A DNA stretch of 64,000 nucleotides, taken from Theristus sp. LFF4_11. Lineage: Eukaryota > Nematoda > Chromadorea > Monhysterida > Xyalidae. Shown here piece by piece: positions 23,688-34,195 of the stretch (positions are counted from its first letter, which is position 1; every line of letters begins with the position of its first letter). The stretch is from contig JASANC010000197.1 of the NCBI GenBank assembly GCA_030248135.1, forward strand, positions 186,001-250,000. The letters run 5' to 3'. Below the pieces are notes generated by a model. The model was not told where the DNA came from and ran no database searches. It saw only the letters and a list, made by a program, of their open reading frames with translations. A program made the position numbers and the translations under genes.

Positions 23688-25812
23688 CTGCCTATAAAGG
23701 TCGTTTTTAGAAGTTAAAAAACCCTTATTTTTTGCGATTTTTCGCAGTGTTTGTTTCACAGTTTCTGGAACCTCACACAGTATTCACGTGAAAGATCTTG
23801 CGGAGTTCTTTAAGGCCTGTATCAATGAGCTCTTGCAAGGGGGTCCCTGAGTCGCTACGACGCTAGTTAAAATTACTTTTTTTTTAAATTACGCTATTTT
23901 TTAAAAAACATTTTTTGAGCTGATAAACACAAACTTTTGATTTTAAATTTTTGTTCTACAGGGGGTTTTCGGGGTCGCTGAATTTGAATCTGACCTTAGA
24001 TTCTGGTCCCGGGCATATTTTTGCTTAAAAATTGGACAAAAACACATTTTTTGCATTTTTCAGTGTGTTTTGTTTTAATATTTTAATTTTGTGCGTGGAT
24101 TTTGTTTTAAAAGCTAGATTTACAACCGCTGTGCTTAATCAGTTTTTTTTTGGTTTTTAAAACTGGCGCTTTTGATTTACCCCAATTTACCCAGTTGGGT
24201 AAAAACTGTCACTTTCAGCTTTTTGTTTGAAACTTACGTTATAAACGGTTTTGCGTTTCTTTGATGCTTGATATTGATGAATCCAAGTCTGCTGTCATGT
24301 ACCGAGACTAGTGTTTTAACCCAAAAAAGTAAGTGGGGCAAAAACATGAGGGTAAATGTATATTATGTTCATATGGGTACATTTCAGTCTGTCAGTCTTG
24401 AGAAAAAAACCTGAGAACTTTAGCACTAACTAACAAGAATACAGACCTTTTTAACCTTTACAAGCCTTGTTTCCCACAAAAGGTAAAAAGGCCTGAAATA
24501 AGGAAAGCACATAAGTATTTACCTTTTTGGATTAAAACACTAGTCTCGGTACATGACAGCAGACTTGAATTCATCAATCTCAAGCATCAAAGAAACGCAA
24601 AACCATTCATAATTCAAGTTTCAAACAAAAAGCTAAAAGTGACAGTTTTTACCCAACTGGGTAAAATTCAGGTAAATAAAAAGCGCCAGTTTTAAAAACC
24701 AAAAACAGATTCAACTTCAGTGGCGTACAAAAATTTCCGAAAACAAATTAACAACAATTTACAAGTCTAGTTCCAACACAAATAGAAAAAGACTTTTTAC
24801 CCATTTACAAGGGTTAATAATGGGGCAGTTGTAAAATTTGACTTCAGATTTGGATGAGGCGCAGTCGGGAATTTCTAGGAAGTGGTTTTAAAAATTGTTT
24901 TCAAACTTATTTATTACTATGAAACAAAAACGTCTGAAAACGGCAAAAAATCCATGTTTAACCCATTTTTGGGTGAGAAAGTAGTCCGTTACAAAATATA
25001 ATAACGTATTCAAGTACAGCAGTTGCAATTAGAAATTAAAACAAGAAACCACTGGAAAACGGAAAAAAGTGCCACTGGAAAACGGAAAAAAGTGTTTTTG
25101 CCCAACTTTTGGGCAAAAAATGCCCGGGGCAAAAATCTAAAATCAAATTCAGATTGAGCGATCTTGAAAACCCCCTGGATAATTAAAAATTAAAATTAAA
25201 AGTTGTTTCTGAACTGATTTTTTTCACCCTGAAACGAAAACATATGAAAAAAAGCAAAAAAATCAACATTTTACTCATTTTTTTGGGGTGAGCAAGCGGT
25301 CAGTTGCAAAATATAAAAACTGATTCAAGTACAACGGTTGTAAAGCTATCAGAAAATAGTTTTTATATCCACGCAAGTAAAACAATAAAACAAAAACACT
25401 GAAAAACGCAAAAAAAATGTTTTTGCTCAATTTTTGGGCAAAAAATGCCCGGGGCAAAAATCTAAGGTCAGGTCAGATTCGAATTCAGCGACCCCGAAAA
25501 CCCCTTTGTAGATCAAAAAATGAAAATCAAAAATTTGTGTTTATGAGCTTAAAAAATGTTTTAAAAAATAGCGTAATTTGTCAAAAAAAGTAATTTAAAC
25601 TAGCGTCGAAGCGCCTCAGGGACCCCCTTGCAAGGGGCTCATTGACACAGGGCCTTAAAAACTCCGCAGGATCTTCCACGTGAATACTGTGTGAGGTTCC
25701 AGAAACTGTGCAACAACGAGATACGGTAGGGCTAAAAGGTACACTTTGCGAAAAATCGCAAGAAATCGAGGTTTTTAAATTCCGCACCCTAAAAATGACC
25801 TTTACAGGCATA
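23688..25812. mobile_element. foldback transposon FB-2
   Basis: The left edge (TATAAAGGTCGTTTTTAG) and right edge (AAAAATGACCTTTACAGGCA) are inverted, with about 1-kb complementary arms. The centre has a near-perfect hairpin: 24264-24330 mirrors 24525-24600 around GTCTGCTGTCATGTACCGAG. The arms share blocks with FB-1, for example the 'CCCGGGCA-TTTTTGC' and 'GGGGTTTTCGGGGTCGCTGA' segments. No coding capacity. Confidence 0.8.
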
Positions 25813-25948
25813 ATCAGGGGATACTCAGGGGGTAAACCTGAAGCGCCATGAGCCTCAGTGCATCGCTTGCACCTATCCGTCACGCACGGCCAAAGCCGAC
25901 TTCTCGCGCATGTGCGCTGGTTTAGCACGTTCCAAAAGCCCGTAAGTA

Positions 25949-26884
25949 CAGGGTGATCCAAAAAAAGCTTCCAATAGTAAAATGCTCTCACTGGCTTGTG
26001 CTGAGGTGTTTTGAGCTGAAAATTGGAACACTACTAGAAAACAGTTAGAAGTTTTTCTGACCAAATTTTGGTCATGGTATGTTGCCCTTATCACTTACTA
26101 CAGCAGAATATCTGGAAAACATGAAAAATTGACAAATGTTGTGAATGCAGAGGATTGATTTAGCCGTAACAAAGATCAAATGATGAACGTTGGTGAAACC
26201 CGAATGTTCACAACACAAAAAAGATGAAAAAAAGCAATACGCACATACAGTAGCATGAAAAATGCCAAATGCCGATCAATAGCATTTGAACAGTCTTTGA
26301 TCACCCTGATGTTTCACTTTGAGTCTGAGCGTGCGTGAGCGGTTCTGCTCACAACAGATGCGATTTATCTTTCTAGAGGCAAATTGTTATTTCTTTTTTT
26401 AATTCATACAATTTGCCACTCTGATATTTTCACCATAGCAGACTGGTTGTTTTCTGCAGTGAAAGATGCAATTCCATTTTCAGTTTTTGCTGCCATCATG
26501 GTTAAGTGGACGGCAGAGCAGCGTGTCTGGTCTGCCAATTGGTGGGAAGATGCGAATAATTTTTCTACAGTTGTTCGGCAAATTCGTACAAAATTCAGTT
26601 TCACGAAAAACCTCCTAAAGTGTTTTAACAGTGTTCCAAATTTTAAACCAGGAGGTCCCTTTGTTACAGCTAAATCAACCCTCTGCATTTCACAACATTT
26701 GTCGATTTTTCATGTTTTCCAGATATTCTACTGTAGTGAGTGATAGGGGCAACATACCATGACCAAAATTTGGTCAGAAAAACCTCCAACTGTTTTCTAG
26801 TAGTGTTCCAATTTTCAACTCGAAACACCTCAGCACAAGCCAGTGAGAGCATTTTAGAATTGGAACCTTTTTTGGCTCACCCTG
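25949..26884 (+). mobile_element. mariner-like element with long TIRs and transposase N-terminus
   Basis: TA-flanked. The left starts CAGGGTGATCCAAAAAAAGC and the right ends GGCTCACCCTG. The inverted repeats extend about 215 bp (25949-26161 against 26672-26884). On the plus strand, ATG 26498 starts MVKWTAEQRVWSANWWED followed by FSTVVRQIRTKF, a DUF4817-type helix-turn-helix N-terminus. No catalytic domain follows, because the open frame runs directly into the right TIR. Confidence 0.75.
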
Positions 26885-27240
26885 TATGTAAAAAAACAAG
26901 CAAATCGGATAAAAAACATTTTGTATTCATGCATGTAACGATTCGGGCGCAGACGGGTTGGGCGAGATCGGTCGCAGGTTGTAGTCGTCACGTCACACCG
27001 GCTGCTAGTTCTAACTGCCATGCCACAAAGCCACAAAAAGCAAAAGCAGTTTCGAGTACAGCGAAATTAACAAATATTTCAGAAACATTATGATTCAGAA
27101 CACACACATCCATCCTTTGCTACACGTAATGAGAAACTGCTTTATCATAGAAATGTTCGTTGTTTTCAAAAATCAATCACTTCTGAAAAAAGGTGGCACC
27201 AAAAAATCAGCAATTTTTAAAATCATTTACAATGTGCATG

Positions 27241-28456
27241 CTACGCGGCTCGTACTTTTCGACGGCGTTTCCATTCACCCGTTTCGAAATTCATCTGCAC
27301 AGAAAATGATCCGTTTGGACGAATACAAGCCATGAAGCAACAAGCACACTGTGGCCATTCTTACTTGAAAGAACGTTTCAACGATGCACGGCGACGGCTG
27401 CGCTGCTCCAGCGAGCACGTCCATTGCATGCTCCTCCGACAGTCGCAGTGTCAGCACGTTGCCCATCTGCGGACACGGGTTCTCTGGAGTAAGATAATAG
27501 ATCGTAGATGGATGGATGGATGCATGAATAATTTCAAACAGGCAACGTGAAGTTTGCAAATAAAGCGAACCTCGATTGCCAGCCATGAAACCGAGTATCA
27601 ACGCTTTCTCAGGTCGACTGAGTTTGTTCGCTGTTCGGAACATGTCCTGCGCTTGTTGCATCAGTTGCCGCTGCATACAGAGAAGCATCAATAAAGACAA
27701 CTGGCCAACATGTTTTGTTTGCTTCAAAGTCACCGTGTTGACCTTTGATAACATCGCTGACCGACCGTGACAGTGAGCATTGGCGGGCTCGTTTGGCGTG
27801 TTGCTGTTGCGCTGGTTGCACTGACGGACTGTTGCTGCGTGTTCACGGGCACCGCGGTACGCATGGGCATTGGTGCTGTGGGCCGTGGCGTTTGTTGTGG
27901 CATCGGAGTGGCGGTCAGCACGCCGCCGTGCATGCCACCGAAAGACACGCTCGACGGCTGAAACGATGTTTGGCACGTGTGACGCAAGAACTCTACCCAT
28001 CAGCTTATGCGAACTGTGCAAGAACAGTGCTTTTGGGTTTGATCATTTGGTTGGTGTGGCGAATAAGTTGGCGGAACTGTTCAGTTTTCAAAAATGCAAC
28101 AGCTAATGACATGTTGAACCGAATGTATAATTAAAATCAAAATTGATGACTGCTCAACATACTACCGAAACCAAAAAAAACAAACAGTGAAGCGACCATC
28201 TGGCTTGGCAGCAGCGGATTCAACGGCGGCAGCGTGTCCACGGCAGCAGTTGACTGTACTGCCTGCAAGGAAGTGCTCCGAAGGTAACTCGGCCGCGGCT
28301 GAGGCGGCAATTGTGTGTGCTGTTGTTGTGCTGCTGATGGGGCGGTGACACGGACGGCCGTCGTGAAGGGAATGTGCGGTGCTGCTGCTGCTGCGGGCGC
28401 GCACGTTGACGGCACGTGCACACGCGGCTGGCTGATCGAGCGCACGTACGTGCTCG
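27241..28456 (-). CDS. NELFA: NELF-A, C-terminal part only (5' exons missing)
   Basis: Subunit of the nuclear NELF complex that pauses RNA polymerase II. Minus-strand exons, phases checked: 28456-28197 (Pro/Thr/Ala/Gln-rich linker), 27957-27766 (linker, SSVSFGGMHGGVLTATPMPQ), 27670-27571 (QDMFRTANKLSRPEKALIL then GFMAGNR), 27483-27365 (ENPCPQMGNVLTLRLSE ... VETFFQ) and 27294-27241 (MNFETGEWKRRRKVRAA, TAG 27241-27243). The TANKxxRPEKALILGFMAG block is diagnostic of the NELF-A C-terminal region. The N-terminal HDAg-like NELF-C/D-binding domain is not found upstream. About 280 bp beyond the first exon come repeat R1, FB-3 and the palindrome arm. It is either truncated or its 5' exons lie across the arm in a long intron. 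Confidence 0.9.
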
Positions 28457-28551
28457 CTGCAAATAATGCTTTGCTTGTTGCTGCTTGGGGGTGTCAAGGA
28501 TTTGCATGTCTCAATTCATTTGTCGTTGTCGTAACCCGAAAAACCATTCTG

Positions 28552-28706
28552 AACAGAGGTGTGCACGCCAGACATTTCTAGCCTGTCCCGGGTCGGGTGG
28601 CTGCGCGACGTCGACCCCTCCCCCATTTTTTTGTCGCAAACTAAGTGTCACACAAACTGACCTCTCAAAAACATGGCTATGTGCAGTGTGCTTGCATGTG
28701 TAAATT
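28552..28706 (+). repeat. dispersed repeat R1, copy 2
   Basis: Direct copy of 20807-20966, in the same orientation, starting AACAGAGGTGTGCACGCCAG. It lies just upstream of the first visible NELFA exon. Confidence 0.75.
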
Positions 28707-28737
28707 TTTCTTGCTTGCTTAAATGCTTACATGCTTA

Positions 28738-29153
28738 AGGCCGATTGCACGAAAAAGTGGGGGGGGGGGGTTGTATGGAAGTGCCGGGCCATGGAATCAT
28801 ATTCCAACTAAGGGTAGGGGGTTGTACAACTCAACAAGGCGCTTCATTTTCACTTAGCAACCATACCCTAATTCCCCCTATTTGCTGTTTTTGTTTTCTC
28901 TGTCATTAAGTGTCTATACACCCCTCGGCGGGGCTCGATCCCCCGAGCGCACAGACTGTAGTCTAACGCACTACCACCAGGCCACGAGGGTGACTATATG
29001 ACTGTATGACTATATGACTATATAAAGGGTATGGTTGCTAAGTGAAAATGAAGCGCCTTGTTGAGTTGTACAACCTCCTACCTTTAGTTAGAATATGATT
29101 CCATGGCCCGCTAGACCGCCCCCCCCCACTTATTCGTGCAATCGGCGTTAAAT
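28738..29153. mobile_element. mini foldback FB-3 carrying a tRNA-like sequence
   Basis: Ends match FB-1: GGCCGATTGCACGAAAAAGT with a G-run on the left, and a C-run then TTCGTGCAATCGGCGTTAA on the right. The arms are about 125 bp and include GGGTAGGGGGTTGTACAACT and its complement. The interior of about 170 bp has a tRNA-like sequence (28921-28990, minus) and a short TGACTATA repeat (28991-29025). It abuts the inner edge of the right palindrome arm. Confidence 0.85.
28921..28990 (-). other. tRNA-like sequence with shortened anticodon loop
   Basis: Minus strand: starts CCCTCGTGGCCTGGTGGTAG (A-box-like TGGCCTGGTGG), then TTAGACTACAGTCTGTGC, and a B-box-like GATCGAGCC in CGGGGGATCGAGCCCCG. The end pairs with the start (CCCTCG with CGAGGGG). 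The anticodon-arm position folds as TAGAC/GTCTG around only four bases, so no normal seven-base loop exists. Probably a tRNA-derived repeat rather than a functional tRNA. A sibling is at 59344. Confidence 0.5.
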
Positions 29154-30539
29154 GCTTGCATGTGTCTTTCCAGCTGGTTGCAAGCGCGAATGAAACAAGT
29201 TAGTACCAGACTTGAATTTGGCTGATTTGAGATCGACCCGGAGAGCGTCTATAAACGTGTTGTGCGAAACGCGCTCCGGTATGCAGGAATCGTTCCGTGG
29301 TACACCACGAGGTCGCCAGGGTTTGATGCCCCATGAAGAAACGCAAATGGAAAACCTGAGCATGCTATGGAGACGGGCTTCAGACGATGCAGCGAGCGGT
29401 CGGTCGCCAGGAATTGGCGTCCGTCAAAGTTGCCAAGGTGCCGCGCTTGGTGGAACGGCAGTCGTTGCTTGATCTTTTGGTCTTCCACACTGCACGAACA
29501 AGTACGATATTTGGGTGAATTTACGCAACAAATGGCAACCAAACTGACGAAGTGGTGCAAATTTCAGGTTCAGGCATTAATGCAGTCGCAAAATCGAAGA
29601 GCTTTAAAATTGACGCTTTTTGATCACCCTGCACATTTCTGCATTTTCTAACTCTGATAATAAAAGCATTCAACCCGCACCCAAGCGAGTGTTTGGATTT
29701 TGCTCACAATCCAAGATCATCCAGGTTTACTAAACTGATCGAGTGCAACGCGCAACGGAAAATAGAAAAACACAGAAAGCACACTCTGTTTGCAAATGAA
29801 CGACTTAATGACCTGACTTTTTCGTAACCAACCAGTCACAATCGCCGTGACGTTCCGGGTTTTGATCAGCTGGCAGCTCTGCGTTGTCGTTTGCAGCGGG
29901 TGATGGCGTAGTGGACAACGAGACCTATGCGTGCACTCCGTTGTGCTGCTCATCCCGACCCGGCCCGGCCCGACAGACGATTTTTCACGAATCACACAAA
30001 TCACGACCACAAACACAGCATATGACAAAAAACGATGATTGTTCTTTCACTTAATGAATACACAAATTTTACTTGTTTTCAAAGCCGCACAACGTGAATG
30101 TGAACTCGTTTCGAGTGTTTTTGGGGTGCATTTTGTTGCAACGTTCGGGCCGGGATGAAGCAGGCAGCAGAGGTCTCGTCCAGGCGTCTGCGCGTCGACG
30201 GCAAGGAGTTGATTGGTTGGTGCTAAGGCAAGGGGATGACGGATGGATGACGACGCGACAGGGCGGGCTGTAAACGAACGAGAAAGGGCAGCTGAAAAAT
30301 GGTCGAACGATCAAAACCAGACTGAACACCATAGAAAACACATGAGAGGCCCTCCCACCGTTCCAAGACACGCTGATTTTTTCCAGCATGGTGGATTGGC
30401 TGCACTGTATTCGCACTGCATTGAATCCTGCTGGTGTGTAAACAACCAATCAGCAGCCAGTACATCGATACATCGAGCTTTTTAATCATCACGAACCTCC
30501 TATCGAGGAAATTCAGCAAACCACCCTCAAAACCCACTA

Positions 30540-30945
30540 TTAACCTGGCTGATATGCGGCTTCTTTGACGTCCGAACCGGAGGCACGTTGCTCCTCGATT
30601 GTCGGTGGCTTTATCGTGTGTCGCCGCGTCGTTAGAAAGTTCGCTGACAGGCCGCCGCCGGCCACTTGTTGGGTGCGTTTCGACTTTCGGTTGGAAGCTG
30701 AAATTTTGAATAATGGATTGAATCAAGTTGCGGTGGGTGACAACAGATGCAATGAAATGAAATTGCAGCCACTTCACTTGCCAAGCCGTTTTTGGCGTTC
30801 GTCGCGTCGCCCCTCCGGAACGGACTGGCCGCGATTGCTCCGCCCTGGTCGCCTGCACGCTCCAGTCCCGAACGCGCACGTTCGCTCGAGCGAATGTGCC
30901 GTTTGGGTTTACCGTTTGCCTGTGGCCGTTCGTTCTTCGGCACTT
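30540..30945 (-). CDS. possible two-exon 3' gene fragment, right-arm copy
   Basis: Inverted counterpart of 18082-18484, with the same frame, splice signals and TAA. It has two extra Gly codons from CGGCGG relative to the left arm. Product unrecognised. Both arms keep the frame, which is weak evidence of coding given how recent the duplication seems. Confidence 0.35.
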
Positions 30946-31546
30946 CAGCTAGCAGGCAGCGGTTTAGTTGTTTGGCAAAAAACAGAATGCAACATTCCGA
31001 ATTTCACCAAAACAACAGCAAAATGGATGTTTTTCTCAGAAAAACTCCATTTTTAAAATTTTGACAAAATTTTCTCACTTGAGTTGAGAGATTCAGTGGG
31101 ATTCTTCGACAACAAATTAAAGAAGCACTCAAATAACAGATTATTCTTTAATTTGTGAGTGTTTTGTGAATGTTTTTTGAATGCTAGAAGATAGATTTTG
31201 AAAATGCTTGAAAATTGGATTTTTATGTTTTGATTTGACAACGAATTGTCTCTTGCGTCGCAAGAGACAGTTGTGGTCTTCTTCAGTCTAAGCGAAGGCC
31301 AACCAGTTCTGTTTCCAAAATATGGATTTTTCAAAATTTCGCACAAAATTGATCGAAGTCGATCAATTTTGATGTCGAAGTCGATCAATTTTGATGGTGG
31401 TGCCGTTTGGGTTTGCCTGTGGCCGTTCGTTCTTTGGTACTTCAGTTAGCAAGCAGCGGTTTGGTTGTTTGGCAAAAACAGAATGCAACATTCCGAATTT
31501 CACCAAAACAACAGTAAAATGGATGTTTGACAAATTTTTTTGCTTT

Positions 31547-31892
31547 CACAGGGAAAACGAGTTTCAATATGCTCTATATATGTGCATAGTTTTGGCATGT
31601 TTGGGAATCCGCATATTGTCTCAGACATGCCACAATATGCGAATCATGCTCACTTATGCGACATATTTGTGAACAGCAGCATAATTGAGAACATACTTGA
31701 GTGGTCCCTCCGTCCCTCCCTCACATAATAGCTATATAATTATGATGGAATTATGCTCAATTATGCCATAATTGTAGCGTTTCCATATACGGACGCCCCA
31801 CTTATGTTACGCCAACATGTGCATATTTATATACGGACGCCGCCGGTATGTTACGGCATAAGTGCGACATAGAGACACTCGTTTTCCCTGTG
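31547..31892. mobile_element. 346-bp TIR element present only in the right arm
   Basis: Starts CACAGGGAAAACGAGT and ends ACTCGTTTTCCCTGTG, with about 16-bp inverted ends. The empty site is visible in the left arm (17523-17545, complement GCTTTTGAG). Comparison shows a TTT duplication at the insertion. The interior is AT-rich with short repeats around CATATTG/CAATATG and ACGGACGCC. No coding capacity. Confidence 0.85.
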
Positions 31893-33636
31893 TTTTGAGA
31901 GATTCAGTGGGATTCTCCGACCCCCAAATTAAAGAAGCACTGAAATAACAGATTATTCTTTTCTTTGTGAGTGTTTTTGTGAATGTTTTTTGAATGCCAG
32001 AAGATAGATTTTGAAAATGCTTGAAAATTGGATTTTTATGTTTTGATTTGACAACGAATTGTCTCTTGCGTCACGCAAGAGACAGTTAAGAACAGTTGTG
32101 GTCTTCTTCAGTCCAAGCGAAAGCCAACCAGTTCTGTTTCCAAAATGTGGATTTTTCAAATTTCTTCTCAAAATTGATCGAAGTCGATCAATTTTGATGG
32201 TGAGTTGCTCGCGGGAGGCTCTCCATAGCTCCGCCTCCAGCTCTGACACAACCGAACACCGCGACCACGTGACCCAGTCACCGCAGTGTCATCATCACAG
32301 TCCCCGACCCATTGACAGGGGACACGGTTGCTGATGCTGACACCGACCACATGGCACCGTTGAACAAGCGTGCTGACTGCAGAACTCGAGAGTAGGGACC
32401 AGAGACGCCCGGCACGCTTCAAACCCTCTAGGCACGTCAAGCCCAAAACAACCATTGAAAGCTGCGCACCACTCCGCTTCGGGTCCAAACCGCTGTCCTG
32501 CCAAAGAGGGTTGTCCGGTGGCCGACTACGTTTTCTCAGCATGCAGTAACTTGAAATGTTGAAAGCCTGCGTTTTTATTCCCCGCCCCTTCTGAAAATCA
32601 TCTCCAAACAGTCCGGCATGGCGCTGGGACATGAACTGTCTGCGAGAGACGTTTCTTCAATGTTTCTTCCTTCCTCTCCGGTAAAAACTTTTTTGTACAC
32701 AGCGAATAAAGTTGAACTAAAGATGGCTGCTACGTGGCACGTGCAATGAAATATTTACAAAGTATGAAAACAATGGCCACAGAAAAAGAAAAACATGACA
32801 ATCGACAACAACAACAAAAAATACATGCACTTCTCAAATAGCAACGCAACAAACGAGACAAATACAACCGAGCGTAGCAGCCAGTTTCGGTTCAATCAAA
32901 TCGCTGTTTTTGATTTTTTGCCTTGGCCTTTGTGATCTGGAGAAACACAAAAGAGATGTCTCTGGCAGGCAGTTCACATGCCGTCCTGTTTGACCCCTGA
33001 AATTCGATTTTTGCCCCACTGCATGGTGAGAAAGTAGCGTTCCGCCGGGCCCAATGTGACACGGCAGCGGGGAGCGAGTGACGGAGCAGACTATAACAGC
33101 TGCGCCGGATGGGAAGGGCAGAGACGGCCACGTTGAGGGTCATCCACACGCCTTCACCCTCGGTGTAATCTCCCGCCGCGCCGCAGTCAACGCCGCTTGC
33201 CCAGGGCACCATGCAGCCGATGGCCAACATCAGCAGCCATGACCTCTGTATTTGGTCAAAGCTGCTGATGATGACACCACGCCCAGCGCTGTGGCTGGTG
33301 CGCGTCGTCATCAAGTGCACGGTCATGGCAGAATGGGGCAAGAACGGCGAAAAAAGTGAGCAACTGAAAATTTTCGGGGCTTGCGCCAGCGCTTTATGGC
33401 AAACCGCGGACCAATCTGCGTGTGCTACGTCAATTTCACCAATCACCGAGTGCCACCGCTGCAAAAAAAAGCAAAAAGAAATTTCTTAATTCAAAAATTA
33501 CTGTTCTCTCGCCACTACGGTTGCTTGAAAGCTAAAGGAAGAAAAATGTCATACTGTAACCAAAACCGGTTTCTTGGTTTAAAAAAATGGTGGGTTTTTG
33601 CATTTTTAACACCGATTGCACGAAAAAGTGAAGGGT

Positions 33637-33791
33637 GCTAGACTCTAGGGTTAGGTAGGGGCTTTGAAAATTCGATTTATGGCATTATTTTTTGAAAGTT
33701 CAAACCAAATTTTCTTCCCAACTTTTTTGTGTGCTTAGGTAGATGTCATTATTTGGTCATTTTGACCGACGTGCTCCATGTTTTTCGATTT
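33637..33791. repeat. dispersed repeat R2, copy 1
   Basis: ATTCGATTTATGGCATTATT through TTTGTGTGCTTAGGTAGATG and CATGTTTTTCGATTT is repeated at about 54720-54850. This copy is split by the LINE/SINE-like insertion and resumes at 34186 (GGATGACTTCTAG). Confidence 0.7.
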
Positions 33792-34179
33792 TTCAATCAA
33801 TCAATCAATCAATTTTATTTGTATGCCTCACGGCCAGTTCACATCAACACATTCACAAAACTTCCATTATGCAAAACAAACACAATTGATGTCACAAAAA
33901 AAACCTAAAGAAACACAAGATTATTGATGAACTTGGTGAATGCATGAATGAAAGCAAGCAAAAAGTCGATGCAAACGAATGGGCAGATGACTGCCCGGGT
34001 ATTCACACAAAGAAACAAAATCCACAAAATAAAACCAACCGTCGACAGTCAGAAACAATTGAATGTTAAAAAAAACGCGCAAACACAATTGAAGCTTGAG
34101 AGAAGAAATAAATAAAATAGCGCGATCACGAACCGACAACATCAGACAGCGCACAACGGCCACGATTGACATTCAGGCA
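33792..34179 (-). mobile_element. LINE/SINE 3' tail with (TTGA)n and target duplication
   Basis: Read on the minus strand it ends AATAAAATTGATTGATTGAT, a 3' microsatellite tail typical of some non-LTR retrotransposons. It is flanked by CGATTT at 33786-33791 and 34180-34185. The intact R2 copy near 54840 shows the empty site (TTTTTCGATTTGGATGACTT). About 390 bp, no coding sequence, so it is 5'-truncated or a SINE. Confidence 0.75.
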
Positions 34180-34195
34180 CGATTTGGATGACTTC

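Larger units (their letters stand above)
29158..33633 (-). repeat. large inverted repeat, right arm
   Basis: Inverted copy of 15800-19903. It is longer, mainly because of a 346-bp element at 31547-31892 that the left arm lacks. The outer edge keeps the 25-bp foldback terminus TTAACACCGATTGCACGAAA (33609) without the rest of FB-1. The inner edge begins next to FB-3. Other differences include an in-frame 6-bp insertion near 30652 and a local rearrangement near 29320. Confidence 0.9.

Noticed and set aside
33798..33822. (TCAA)n run as a simple microsatellite or CRISPR-like repeat
   Set aside because: It is the 3' tail of a retroposon with a target duplication. There is no repeat-spacer structure, and the genome is eukaryotic.
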